Assembly: GCA_021792185.1 (NCBI GenBank)
Contig: JAJYVD010000015.1
Span: forward strand, 1-51,622
Direction: 5' to 3'
Origin: Nitrospirota bacterium
Lineage (GTDB): Bacteria; Nitrospirota; Thermodesulfovibrionia; Thermodesulfovibrionales; Dissulfurispiraceae
Length of the DNA stretch: 51,622 bases
Positions 7,558 through 15,233 of this stretch are shown in pieces. The position numbers and the translations under genes are program-made. How positions within the stretch are numbered: the stretch's first letter is position 1; every line of letters begins with the position of its first letter. Below the pieces are notes generated by a model. The model was not told where the DNA came from, searched no databases, and saw nothing but the letters and a program-made list of their open reading frames with translations.

Positions 7558-8952
7558 TCAATCCCCCGTGCCCTTTGTAATATTATATTTCTTCAAAAGG
7601 GCGTGGAAATTCGTCCTCTGCATCCCGACCTCCGCAGCAGCCTTCGTAATATTCCACTCGTTGCGCTTTAGCGCCGCTGTCAGAAAATTCTTTTCTATTT
7701 CCTCTATGGATTTGTTTCTTAGATCCTTTTTTTTCTTTTTCAGTTCTTCGATCGTCGCCGGGATATCCACCTCCTCTTCCAGAGGCGTTATTATATGCTC
7801 CGGCTTCAGCGTCCTGCCTTCGCAGACTATGACCGCCCGGTGAATCACATTCTCAAGCTCTCTCACATTGCCGGGCCAGTCGTGGGCTATCACCTGGCGC
7901 ATAGCCTCTGCCGAGATATGCGGGACATCCCTGCCTGTTTCCTTGCCGTATTTGTGAAGGAAATGATAAGCAAGCGCTGGGATGTCTTCTTTTCTGTCCC
8001 TGAGAGGAGGTACGGTGATGGGGAAGACGTTCAACCTGTAAAAAAAATCCTCCCTGAATGCGCCTTTTTTTACCATCTCGGACAAATCCCTGTTTGTTGC
8101 CGCAATAAACCGGATGTCGATTTTAACCGTTTTTCTGCTGCCTACAGGCCTGAATTCCTTCTCCTGCAATACCCTCAGGAGCTTTGCCTGCATGGGCAGT
8201 GGAAGGTTGCTTATTTCGTCGAGAAAAACAGTTCCTCCGTTGGCTGTTTCGAGCATGCCCTTTTCGGTTGAAACCGCGCCGGTGAACGCGCCTTTTGCAT
8301 GGCCGAAGAGTTCGGATTCCATAAGATTTTCGGGTATTGTGCCGCAGTCGACCACTATAAAAGGCTGTTCCCTCCGGGCGCTGTTGTAATGTATGCCCCG
8401 TGCCACAAGTTCCTTTCCGGTGCCGCTTTCGCCTGTTATCAGCACAGTGCTTCCCGTTGACGCAACCGTTGCCATAAGCTTGAATACCTTCTGCATTTCC
8501 TTTGAGGCGCCTATGATATTATCGAGGCTGTAAAGGGCGTGTATCTCCTGTTTGAGCCTTATGTTTTCCGTTAAAAGCCTTTTCTTCTCAAGACATCTCC
8601 CGACCGCATTCACCAGCGCATCCGGGGTAAAGGGCTTCTCTATATAGTCGTACGCGCCGTATTTCAGGGCGTCTACCGCTGTCTTGACCGTGCCGTAGCC
8701 TGTAATGATTATCACCTCTGTTTCAGGCCACTCCTCTTTTATCTTTTTTAGCAGATCGATCCCGGTTACATCCGGCATGACAAGGTCCGTGAGCACGAGA
8801 TCAAATGTTTTATTATTGAGCTTTTTTAACGCATCGCCCGCGTTTTTAGCGGTTTCGAGGGTGTAGCCTTCGGGAGAAAGGATTCTTACGCAGCTCTTCC
8901 TTACAATATCTTCATCGTCAACTATAAGTATTGCGGGATTGATCGAAGTCAT
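7558..8952 (-). CDS. Sigma-54-dependent NtrC-family response regulator
   Basis: This 464-aa regulator has three domains. The receiver (about 6-120) has phospho-acceptor Asp56 in DLVLTDLVMP. The sigma-54 AAA+ domain (about 145-375) has Walker A GESGTGKE (174-181), the GAFTGA loop (221-226) that contacts sigma-54, and Walker B TVFLDE (241-246). A Fis-type helix-turn-helix (about 418-460) ends the protein (NITKAAAEVGMQRTNFHALLKKYNI). It should activate sigma-54 promoters when phosphorylated, presumably by the histidine kinase at 11410-12540. It is the last gene of the minus-strand signalling operon, 2 bases after the CheY-like gene. Targets are not visible here. Confidence 0.95.
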   Translation of the reverse strand: MTSINPAILIVDDEDIVRKSCVRILSPEGYTLETAKNAGDALKKLNNKTFDLVLTDLVMPDVTGIDLLKKIKEEWPETEVIIITGYGTVKTAVDALKYGAYDYIEKPFTPDALVNAVGRCLEKKRLLTENIRLKQEIHALYSLDNIIGASKEMQKVFKLMATVASTGSTVLITGESGTGKELVARGIHYNSARREQPFIVVDCGTIPENLMESELFGHAKGAFTGAVSTEKGMLETANGGTVFLDEISNLPLPMQAKLLRVLQEKEFRPVGSRKTVKIDIRFIAATNRDLSEMVKKGAFREDFFYRLNVFPITVPPLRDRKEDIPALAYHFLHKYGKETGRDVPHISAEAMRQVIAHDWPGNVRELENVIHRAVIVCEGRTLKPEHIITPLEEEVDIPATIEELKKKKKDLRNKSIEEIEKNFLTAALKRNEWNITKAAAEVGMQRTNFHALLKKYNITKGTGD

Positions 8953-8954
8953 CG

Positions 8955-9326
8955 CTATATTCCTATGCCGAGCACCTCATTGATCCTCGCGATTAATGTA
9001 TCCGGCGTAAAGGGTTTTTCGAGATAATGGGCCGCGCCTGAAGACAGCGCCTCGACAATGTGCTCTACGGTATCATAACCCGTCATTATCATAACCTTCT
9101 GTTCCGGTCGTTGTCCCCTGATATTCACAAGCATCTCTATGCCGTTCATGCCGGGCATCTTAAGGTCTACGAGCACAAGGTCGTATGCGCTCTTTTCAAA
9201 AAGCTCGACGCCCTCTTTGCCCGAAGAAGCGGTATCAACATCGTATCCCTCGGGAACAAGAGTCCTTTCGCAGCTTATCCTTACGATCTCTTCGTCATCA
9301 ATTACGAGTATCTTTGCCTTAGACAT
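8955..9326 (-). CDS. Single-domain CheY-like response regulator
   Basis: This 123-aa receiver domain has no output domain. The acidic pocket DDE (10-12), phospho-acceptor Asp54 in DLVLVDLKMPGMNG, the conserved Thr in MIMTGYD and Lys in YLEKPFTPD are all present, so it should be phosphorylated. It closely resembles the receiver of the NtrC-like protein encoded next, which points to a tandem duplication. It may act as a phosphate sink or intermediate, or bind a partner protein. It is co-transcribed with the HATPase gene upstream (17 bases) and the NtrC-like gene downstream. Confidence 0.92.
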   Translation of the reverse strand: MSKAKILVIDDEEIVRISCERTLVPEGYDVDTASSGKEGVELFEKSAYDLVLVDLKMPGMNGIEMLVNIRGQRPEQKVMIMTGYDTVEHIVEALSSGAAHYLEKPFTPDTLIARINEVLGIGI

Positions 9327-9343
9327 TAATTTCTCCCCCTGTT

Positions 9344-9889
9344 TTAAAGCTCTCCTTTCAAGGCGCTGTTTATATCTTCTTTTATTAATTTTAAAACATC
9401 CGGCAGATTAATCGGAACGTCCTGAAGTTCTTTTTTAAGTTCCACAGTATTAAGCTTATATGAGAGGCCGTTTCTCTCGTAAGAAAGTAAAAAATCCATA
9501 TCCGGATGCCCCCCTATCAAAACCGCCATTGTAGCGCCTATGTCGCCGAGAGGCTTTCTGTCTATATGGCTGTTTTGAAACACAGCAGTGATAACGGTTC
9601 CTCTGTCCTGATGCGATTCTATCCGGAATGCGCCGTTGCATTCCTCGGCAGCCTGCGCGAGGAGAGGGATGCCGAGACCGAACTTCTTCTTCCTCACGGT
9701 TTTTGTGCTGAAAAAAGGGTCTTTAACCATTTTAAGCGTCTCTGCATCGATTCCCTTTCCGTTATCGGTTATTATCAGCGTAAACCTGTCATCAGCTTCA
9801 TTGACTACAACTTTTATCTCTACTTTTGTGGCGTCCGCATCTATGGAATTCTCCGCAATGTCAAGCATGTGTAATGACAGGTCTTCCAT
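9344..9889 (-). CDS. GHKL ATPase-domain protein of the hydrogenase-type signalling cluster
   Basis: This 181-aa protein begins with a HATPase_c fold: N-box LHMLDIAENSIDADAT (6-21), G1 box IITDNGKGID and G2-like FGLGIPLLAQAAEECNG. There is no dimerisation or His-phosphorylation segment, so it is a stand-alone ATP-binding protein; a C-terminal extension (about 120-181) is unassigned. Homologues usually sit in the same order beside PHP, DRTGG and RsbW-like genes near [FeFe]-hydrogenases. Its ATG overlaps the PHP stop codon in a TAATG junction, which implies translational coupling. Confidence 0.85.
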   Translation of the reverse strand: MEDLSLHMLDIAENSIDADATKVEIKVVVNEADDRFTLIITDNGKGIDAETLKMVKDPFFSTKTVRKKKFGLGIPLLAQAAEECNGAFRIESHQDRGTVITAVFQNSHIDRKPLGDIGATMAVLIGGHPDMDFLLSYERNGLSYKLNTVELKKELQDVPINLPDVLKLIKEDINSALKGEL

Positions 9890-9915
9890 TACCCCATTAC
9901 CCCATTACTCAATTC
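9889..9915. repeat. CCCATTA-type micro-repeat at the PHP/HATPase junction
   Basis: A 7-8 base unit (CCCATTAC) is repeated about three times across the end of the PHP gene. It encodes the last residues NGVMG and supplies the stop codon and part of the next gene's start. It is one of several short repeat families in this window that sit at gene boundaries. Confidence 0.55.
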
Positions 9916-10641
9916 AATTCTTCTTTGCCCTTCGCCGTTAAACGCCCGCGCTATTTCATCAAAAGAAGCCTCCTCCAAAAAAAAAGAGGTCGTCCTCCTG
10001 CCTATGTCGTCAAGATGGTGGGCGTCCGACGATGTTATCAACGGAATGTGCCGGTAGCCGGAGAATATGGATTCAGCCTGTCTTATCTCCGTATTATACG
10101 AGATCTCGAGGGCGTCGAATCTCACGCCGTCAGGAATAAAGCCCAACTGCGATAATACGCTGAATGACCCCCTGTCTATATGGCTCGCCACCGCAAGCCC
10201 TCCCAATGAACGGATAATGTTCACAGTATCCTTAACGAAAAGATTCGTGGCGCCGATAAGGAGCCGGTCGTTGAATTCAAGTATCTCGTCATCCTCGTTC
10301 ACTTTTAATTGATATCCGAACGCCTTTGCGTCATTGACGCCTGACAGGCTACCGTAAATTATCTCCTGCAGTTTGATTATATTTTCCATCGAACCGAAAA
10401 GGGCGAGGATATGGGCTTCTTCGTAAGATGTAACCTCCATCGAGGGCAGCACTGTAATCCCCCGCTCCCGCCCTATTTTTACGGCAATCCCGGTATTTTC
10501 AGCCGAATTATGGTCGGTTATGGCTATTATATCAAGTCCTCTGTCAACTGCCGCGTTTATTATCCTGCGGGGGGTCATATCCAGTTCGGCGCACGGCGAC
10601 AGGCAGGTGTGGATATGCAGATCCGCGACGAATTTTTTCAT
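9889..10641 (-). CDS. PHP-domain phosphoesterase
   Basis: This 250-aa PHP-domain protein has metal-binding motifs HIHTCLSPC (9-17), ITDHN (40-44), a glutamate in PSMEVTSYEEAHILALF, HIDRGSF and the C-terminal SSDAHHLDD. PHP proteins hydrolyse phosphoesters with a trinuclear metal site; the substrate of this branch is not known to me. It sits between DRTGG and HATPase genes, overlapping both by 1-4 bases, as in clusters associated with [FeFe]-hydrogenase regulation. The final residues come from a simple repeat (9889-9915) and are probably dispensable. No signal peptide is seen, so it is cytoplasmic. Confidence 0.9.
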   Translation of the reverse strand: MKKFVADLHIHTCLSPCAELDMTPRRIINAAVDRGLDIIAITDHNSAENTGIAVKIGRERGITVLPSMEVTSYEEAHILALFGSMENIIKLQEIIYGSLSGVNDAKAFGYQLKVNEDDEILEFNDRLLIGATNLFVKDTVNIIRSLGGLAVASHIDRGSFSVLSQLGFIPDGVRFDALEISYNTEIRQAESIFSGYRHIPLITSSDAHHLDDIGRRTTSFFLEEASFDEIARAFNGEGQRRIELSNGVMG

Positions 10642-10970
10642 TTAATCATGTTATATAGCAATCCTGCGGTATCAAATGTGGTCATTACAGTGGTAAGAAT
10701 GGTTACATTTTCGGATTCGGCTTTTCTTACCGTGTCGGGCTCCGGAGACCTTCCGTTAGTTATGATTATGCCGGAAAGCCCTTTTATAACGGCAACCGCT
10801 ACTATATTAGGATGGGTTTGAAGGGTTATCCAGAGATCGCCGTCCCCGGCGTTTGCCATTACATCGGAAAGAAGGTCGCTGATATAGCAGCCCTTCACCT
10901 CGGTGTGCAGGTCGCCGCCTACCCGGATATCGAGACCGAGCCTTCCGGCAATATCGCTAACTTTCAACAT
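10638..10970 (-). CDS. DRTGG-domain protein
   Basis: This 110-aa protein consists of a DRTGG domain: GGDLHTEVKGCYISDLLSDVMANAGDGDLWITLQ near the start, then VAVIKGLSGIIITNGR (63-78) and a C-terminal segment with TFDTAGLLY. DRTGG domains resemble CBS pairs and occur in regulators of phosphotransacetylase and in hydrogenase-linked signalling proteins, where they probably bind a nucleotide or another small ligand. It overlaps the PHP gene by 4 bases and the upstream RsbW-like gene by 7, so it is translated from a polycistronic message with both. Confidence 0.88.
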   Translation of the reverse strand: MLKVSDIAGRLGLDIRVGGDLHTEVKGCYISDLLSDVMANAGDGDLWITLQTHPNIVAVAVIKGLSGIIITNGRSPEPDTVRKAESENVTILTTVMTTFDTAGLLYNMIK

Positions 10971-11413
10971 GTCTTTTCCTTTCTTATGTATAAAATTATT
11001 TCGAGAGTCGTCCCTTCTCCGACAACCGAATCTATCTTGAGGTTGTCGGAGTTCCTCTTTATGTTAGGGAGCCCCATCCCCGCGCCCCATCCCATCTCCC
11101 TTACCCAGTCGGGTGCAGTCGAATATCCTTCCTGCATTGCTCGTTCTATGCTCTCTATTCCCGGTCCCATGTCGGTAAGGATTATTTTTACCTCTTCGTT
11201 ATTGACCGTGTAATGCATTGTTCCCGCCACCGCATGTATTATGACATTCATCTCGGCCTCGAACGCGGCAATGGACGCCCTTCTTATCACGTCCTGAGAA
11301 ACTCCGAGTTTTGCAAGCATCGATTTCAGATCACCGGATGCTCTACCCGCATTGGTGAAATCTCCTCCCATCAGTTGAAAACATCCCTCTATGCAATCCG
11401 CGATATGCATCAA
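10964..11413 (-). CDS. RsbW/SpoIIAB-like GHKL ATPase (anti-sigma-type kinase fold)
   Basis: This 149-aa HATPase_c protein has an N-box AAFEAEMNVIIHA (49-61), G1 box LTDMGPGIE and G2 box GWGAGMGLPNIKRNSD. The compact size and the N-box followed by the short IIHA turn resemble the anti-sigma/serine-kinase branch (RsbW, SpoIIAB) rather than histidine kinases. No sigma factor or anti-anti-sigma partner lies nearby. In related clusters it accompanies a DRTGG protein and a histidine kinase, so it may phosphorylate or sequester a cluster protein. It overlaps the kinase gene upstream by 4 bases. Confidence 0.85.
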   Translation of the reverse strand: MMHIADCIEGCFQLMGGDFTNAGRASGDLKSMLAKLGVSQDVIRRASIAAFEAEMNVIIHAVAGTMHYTVNNEEVKIILTDMGPGIESIERAMQEGYSTAPDWVREMGWGAGMGLPNIKRNSDNLKIDSVVGEGTTLEIILYIRKEKTC

Positions 11414-12540
11414 TCATTGCCCCCTTTGGTTGCCGGCAGTCTTATAATAAAGTTTGCCCCTCCCCCTATACCGCTTTTTAAGAATATCTGGCCGCCGTGT
11501 TTTTTTATAATCCCGTAACTCACGGAAAGGCCGAGTCCCGTGCCTTTACCCGCAGGCTTAGTTGTGAAAAAGGGTTCGAATATCCTGCCCGTTATATCTT
11601 CAGGAATTCCCGGACCGGTATCGGCGAATTCGAGTTCTATGAATTTATTACCGTCCTCTTCGGTTGGACGCGATGCTATTTTGACCGTGCCGTTTTCTTC
11701 CATGGCATCGGCGGAGTTTATCAGGAGGTTCAAAAATACCTGCTGGATCTGGTTTGGGTCCGCCGTCACTTCAGGGACGGATTTATCCAGATCCACGTCA
11801 AAGGCGATATTATGAAACTTGGCCTGATTCCTGACCATCGACAACGTGTTCTCTATCAGGAGGTTGATATTTACCCTTGCCTTCTCCGACGCTGTTTTTC
11901 TCGAAAAGCCGAGCAGCCCCCTGACGATCCTCGAACACCTTTCGGCCTGATCTATTATAACCTTAAGGTCTTCTATATCCTGCGTGTTTTCCTTGGGCAT
12001 GCGCTTGATCATCAGATATGCGAATGTTACGATTCCCGTGAGCGGGCTGTTCAGTTCATGGGCTACGCCCGCAGCCATCCTTCCGAGCGACGCCAGCTTT
12101 TCGGCATTTATAAGCTGCTCCTGAGCCCTTACTATTTCCGCGGTTTTTTTCTGGACCTCGTCTTCGAGGCTTTTGGTCCAGTTCTCCATTTTTTCCTTAT
12201 ATTCCTTAAGCTCCTCCGCCATGGAATTGAATGAACCCGCCAACAATCCGATTTCGTCTTTTGAGGCGATGTGTATCCTTTGCTCCATGTCGCCCATCGA
12301 TAGTTTGTTCATTCCCTCGGTCAGCATTGAAAGGGGCCTTGTAACTATATAGTAAAGGATAAGGCACAATATCACCGAGATCACCGCCACAAAGAACCCC
12401 CCGTAGAAAAGTACCGTCCAGATATCTACTTCGGGATTCTGCGTGATGAATACATAAGCAAAAAAGAAGCCCGCAATAAGCATCATGCTGCCTATTGTCA
12501 GAATCAGCTTGCCTGTAATGGAGTTCAGCTTTTTCCGCAT
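11410..12540 (-). CDS. Membrane sensor histidine kinase (HAMP, HisKA, HATPase)
   Basis: This 376-aa kinase has two membrane segments close together (about 11-32 and 44-66) with only a short loop between them, so sensing is probably intramembrane or through HAMP partners. HAMP spans about 66-118, followed by a coiled coil (118-148). HisKA has the phospho-accepting His161 in GVAHELNSPLTG. HATPase_c has an N-box DPNQIQQVFLNLLINSAD, G1 DTGPGIPEDI and G2 GKGTGLGLSVSYGI. It is the first gene of the minus-strand signalling operon and the likely phosphodonor for the NtrC-like and CheY-like regulators at its end. The intergenic region to the divergent pal gene holds an inverted repeat (12583-12624). 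Confidence 0.95.
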   Translation of the reverse strand: MRKKLNSITGKLILTIGSMMLIAGFFFAYVFITQNPEVDIWTVLFYGGFFVAVISVILCLILYYIVTRPLSMLTEGMNKLSMGDMEQRIHIASKDEIGLLAGSFNSMAEELKEYKEKMENWTKSLEDEVQKKTAEIVRAQEQLINAEKLASLGRMAAGVAHELNSPLTGIVTFAYLMIKRMPKENTQDIEDLKVIIDQAERCSRIVRGLLGFSRKTASEKARVNINLLIENTLSMVRNQAKFHNIAFDVDLDKSVPEVTADPNQIQQVFLNLLINSADAMEENGTVKIASRPTEEDGNKFIELEFADTGPGIPEDITGRIFEPFFTTKPAGKGTGLGLSVSYGIIKKHGGQIFLKSGIGGGANFIIRLPATKGGND

Positions 12541-12582
12541 TCTTGTTAATAATAACCTACGGGGAATATTGAGTCAATCGGC

Positions 12583-12624
12583 CTGTAAAGTTGCATAGAA
12601 ATGCAAGAGTTTGATAAATTACAG
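12583..12624. promoter_or_regulatory. Nested inverted repeats between the kinase and pal genes
   Basis: TTGCAT (12591-12596) and ATGCAA (12601-12606) form a 16-bp palindrome with a 4-base centre. Around it, CTGTAA (12583-12588) pairs with TTACAG (12619-12624). It lies in the only spacer (12541-12652) between the divergent histidine kinase and pal, so it may be an operator or overlap either promoter. No clean -35/-10 pair can be assigned. Confidence 0.4.
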
Positions 12625-12652
12625 AAGAGACCAAAGCCGGGGGAGGTAAAAC

Positions 12653-13246
12653 ATGAGGCGTTTATTTATTGCAGTCTTAATCATTATGGGAATTGTATCG
12701 ATTGCCGGATGTTCGACAAAAAGGATATTGCCGCCTGATCAGCCCGCAGCAGAGCAGGGACAGGCCGAAGAAAAGGCTGGCGACAAAAAGGCAGGAGCCG
12801 ATGCAGGAGTCTCAAAAAAACCTCCTAAGGAATCGATAACCGAAAAGCAGCTATCGAAAGCGCAGCCTTCGGATAGCGAGATGTCCATAAAAGAACTGCA
12901 GACAAAAATCAAGGATATTCATTTCGACTACGACAAATACGACATCCGAGATGACGCAAAGCCCGTAATGAAAGAGGTTGCGGACGCGCTTTCAAAAAAC
13001 AGGAAAATAAAGGTCATAATTGAAGGTCACTGCGACGAGAGAGGAACCAATGAATATAACCTCGGGCTTGGAGACAGGAGGGCAAGCTCAACAAAAGAAT
13101 ATCTTGTCTCTCTCGGCATCCCTACAGGCAAGATAGAAACGATCAGTTATGGAGAGGAAAAACCCTTATGTGCCGTGCAGACCGAAGATTGCTGGAACAA
13201 AAACAGGAGGGGTCACTTCGTTCTGGTCGAGGAGAATAGGAAATGA
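12653..13246 (+). CDS. pal: Peptidoglycan-associated lipoprotein (OmpA/Pal family)
   Basis: This 197-aa lipoprotein has a signal peptide with lipobox IAGC (Cys20) and a Pro/Ala/Lys-rich linker (about 25-75). The C-terminal OmpA-like peptidoglycan-binding domain (about 85-195) carries FDYDKYDIRDDAKPVM, the diaminopimelate-contacting region IEGHCDERGTNEYNLGLGDRRA, and GEEKPLC. Pal anchors the outer membrane to peptidoglycan and works with the Tol proteins during constriction. A strong GGGGGAGG ribosome site precedes ATG. The cpoB start overlaps its stop, matching the usual pal-cpoB order, but tolQRAB are not in the window. Confidence 0.93.
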   Translation: MRRLFIAVLIIMGIVSIAGCSTKRILPPDQPAAEQGQAEEKAGDKKAGADAGVSKKPPKESITEKQLSKAQPSDSEMSIKELQTKIKDIHFDYDKYDIRDDAKPVMKEVADALSKNRKIKVIIEGHCDERGTNEYNLGLGDRRASSTKEYLVSLGIPTGKIETISYGEEKPLCAVQTEDCWNKNRRGHFVLVEENRK

Positions 13247-14211
13247 AGAAGTCAGAGCGGAAGAACGGAAGAAACAAAGTCGTTGCTGCTCTGCTGCTCT
13301 ACTGCTTTACTGCTCTGTTTCTTACCGGTTGTGTAACTACCGAAGATATGGATCAAGTGAAAGGCAATGTTTTTCGTCTTCAGATGGAATCCGCAACTCA
13401 GAAGAAAGACATTTCCGAGATTAAAGGGAGCCTTTCCGATATATCTAAAGATATAACCTCGTTAAAAGAATATTCGCTCAGCGCCATGAAGGAGAGCCAG
13501 TCTTCCCTCGTAACGCAGACATCGGATATTTCAAAGGAAGTGCAGGCGCTGAAGGGCCGCTTCGATGAGAATAAGTATTTCATGGACAAGACTATAAAAG
13601 ACCTCCTCTCGGAGAGGGAACTCCAGCAGGCAAGGATAGCGAAACTCGAAAATGAACTCAAGGAAGTAAAAACAAAAATCAGCGACTCTCTTGAAAAGAA
13701 GGAGACGGCGGATTCTCGGGATAATTCAAAAGAGGCGAGCGCAACAACGGCAGAAACAAAGGAAGCAAAAACTGCCGATATCAACGATCCCCTGAAGCTC
13801 TACGACGATGCGCACATAGATTTCAAAGAGAAAAAGTACGCGGAGGCCCGCCGGAAGTTCGATAAATTCATTAAGGATTTTCCAAAACACGAACTTTTGC
13901 CTAACGCGTATTTTTGGGCAGGGGAATCCGATTATGCCGATAAAAAGTATGAGGACGCCATCCTCTCATACGAGTCGTTCCTGAAAAAATACCCCAAGCA
14001 CGAAAAGGCAAAGGGTGCGATGCTGAAGCAGGCGTTCTCTTTTATTGATATCGGCGACAAAAAGACAGGGAAGGTGCTGCTGGAGAAGGTGATAGAGAAA
14101 TACCCGAATTCGCGCGAAGCCGAACTTGCGGAAAAGAAGATCGGAGAGATGCTCTCTAAAAATAACGCGGGCGGCAGCGCGTCTAAGACAGCAAAGAAAA
14201 AGAAGAAATGA
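13243..14211 (+). CDS. cpoB: Cell division coordinator CpoB/YbgF-like lipoprotein
   Basis: This 322-aa protein has a signal peptide ending in lipobox LTGC (Cys30) rather than the plain periplasmic signal of the E. coli protein. A coiled-coil region (about 45-155) is followed by a low-complexity linker (155-180) and TPR repeats (about 185-305: DPLKLYDDAHIDFKEKKYAEA, then AYFWAGESDYADKKYEDAI, and SREAELAEKKIGEML). CpoB links peptidoglycan synthesis to outer-membrane constriction through Tol-Pal. The ATG overlaps the pal stop. The first ~28 codons are largely made of an interspersed repeat (13252-13320) whose CTGCT units encode the hydrophobic signal core. The tail is lysine-rich. Confidence 0.9.
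   Translation: MKKSERKNGRNKVVAALLLYCFTALFLTGCVTTEDMDQVKGNVFRLQMESATQKKDISEIKGSLSDISKDITSLKEYSLSAMKESQSSLVTQTSDISKEVQALKGRFDENKYFMDKTIKDLLSERELQQARIAKLENELKEVKTKISDSLEKKETADSRDNSKEASATTAETKEAKTADINDPLKLYDDAHIDFKEKKYAEARRKFDKFIKDFPKHELLPNAYFWAGESDYADKKYEDAILSYESFLKKYPKHEKAKGAMLKQAFSFIDIGDKKTGKVLLEKVIEKYPNSREAELAEKKIGEMLSKNNAGGSASKTAKKKKK
13252..13320. repeat. GCGGAAG/CTGCT-type interspersed repeat (copy 1, inside cpoB)
   Basis: A purine-rich arm (AGAGCGGAAGAACGGAAG) is followed by a run of CTGCT units. It is the same family as the copies in folC, truB and downstream of vapC. It is in frame and forms the signal peptide of CpoB. Confidence 0.65.
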
Positions 14212-15194
14212 GCCTCATAAAAGATAAATACGAGCGCGTTATCGATTACATGCGCATATCCATAACCGACAGGTGCAACCTCCGCTGCGTATATTGCATG
14301 CCAGCGGACGGCATAAAGCCGGTTGATTTCAGAAATATCCTGTCCTACGAAGAAATAGTAAGAATCGTAAAAACAGGCGTAAAGCTCGGAGTAAGAAAGG
14401 TGCGCATTACAGGAGGCGAGCCGCTTATAAGAAAAAACCTCCCGTATCTTATTAAGGAAATAAATAACATTGACGGCATCGAGGATATAAGCATAACTAC
14501 AAACGGGCTTCTGCTGAAACAATATGTGCGGCAGCTTGTGGACGCGGGGCTTAAGAGGGTGAATATAAGCCTCGATTCCCTCCGTCCGGAGCGATATTCC
14601 GAAATAACGAGAGGCGGCGACATTAAAAAGGTGTTCGAGGGGATTCAGGAGGCGGAAGCCGTCGGGTTGACGCCGATAAAAATAAATATGGTTCCCATAA
14701 GGGGCTTTAACGACGACGAGATAGAGGAATTCGCGAAGATAACGATGAAAACAGCTTACCATATACGTTTCATAGAATTTATGCCTATAGGGTCGCGGGA
14801 GATATGGAGCCGCGAAAAATATATCTCATCCGAAGAACTCCGGCAGAGGGTTTCTGAAGTTGCTCCCCTTATGCCTTTAAAAATAAGGCGTTCAGGGCCT
14901 GCCCGTTATTACGGGTTTGAAAACGCGCCGGGATGCATCGGATTTATCAGCCCTATAACCCATCATTTCTGCAATACATGCAACAGGCTCAGGCTTACAT
15001 CCGACGGCAAGCTCCGCCCGTGTCTTTTTTCCGAAACCGAGATTGATCTAAAATCCGCGCTGAGAAACGGGGCATCCGATGAAGAGGTTGAGCGTCTTTT
15101 GAGGCTTGCCGTAGAGATAAAGCCTGAAGGCCATTCCATAAACCATGAAAAGTCTTTTGATCACCTGAAACCCATGTCAAAAATAGGGGGATGA
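14208..15194 (+). CDS. moaA: GTP 3',8-cyclase MoaA (molybdenum cofactor synthesis)
   Basis: This 328-aa radical-SAM enzyme converts GTP to 3',8-cyclo-dihydro-GTP, the first step of molybdopterin synthesis. The N-terminal cluster is Cys23-x3-Cys27-x2-Cys30 (DRCNLRCVYC), with GGEPL for SAM binding and the (alpha/beta)6 core. The C-terminal cluster is CNTCNRLRLTSDGKLRPC. The protein ends in GG, the dipeptide that enters the active site in this family. Its start overlaps the cpoB stop by 4 bases. No other moa genes are in the window, so it is an isolated member riding on the pal-cpoB transcript. Confidence 0.96.
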   Translation: MSLIKDKYERVIDYMRISITDRCNLRCVYCMPADGIKPVDFRNILSYEEIVRIVKTGVKLGVRKVRITGGEPLIRKNLPYLIKEINNIDGIEDISITTNGLLLKQYVRQLVDAGLKRVNISLDSLRPERYSEITRGGDIKKVFEGIQEAEAVGLTPIKINMVPIRGFNDDEIEEFAKITMKTAYHIRFIEFMPIGSREIWSREKYISSEELRQRVSEVAPLMPLKIRRSGPARYYGFENAPGCIGFISPITHHFCNTCNRLRLTSDGKLRPCLFSETEIDLKSALRNGASDEEVERLLRLAVEIKPEGHSINHEKSFDHLKPMSKIGG

Positions 15195-15197
15195 CCT

Positions 15198-15233
15198 GAA
15201 AATTTCAAATCTCAAATTTGAAATTTCAAATTC
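15198..15233. repeat. AAATTTC heptad repeat (copy 1), fills the moaA/GT2 spacer
   Basis: Four to five imperfect units of the 7-base motif AAATTTC/GAAATTT span essentially the whole gap between the moaA stop (15194) and the next ATG (15234). No ribosome site remains visible. Confidence 0.75.

Noticed and set aside
11497-12234. 245-codon plus-strand frame antisense to the histidine kinase
   Set aside because: The opposite strand encodes a kinase with all motifs in order. The plus-strand product has no domain resemblance and is rich in Arg, Tyr and Phe, as expected of a shadow frame.
13932-14762. 276-codon minus-strand frame across cpoB and moaA
   Set aside because: It lies antisense to two well-supported genes and crosses their boundary; its sequence is low-complexity and resembles no family.
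15198-15233. Possible CRISPR-like repeat array (AAATTTC units)
   Set aside because: Units are 7 bases in direct tandem without spacers, and no cas genes are in the window.
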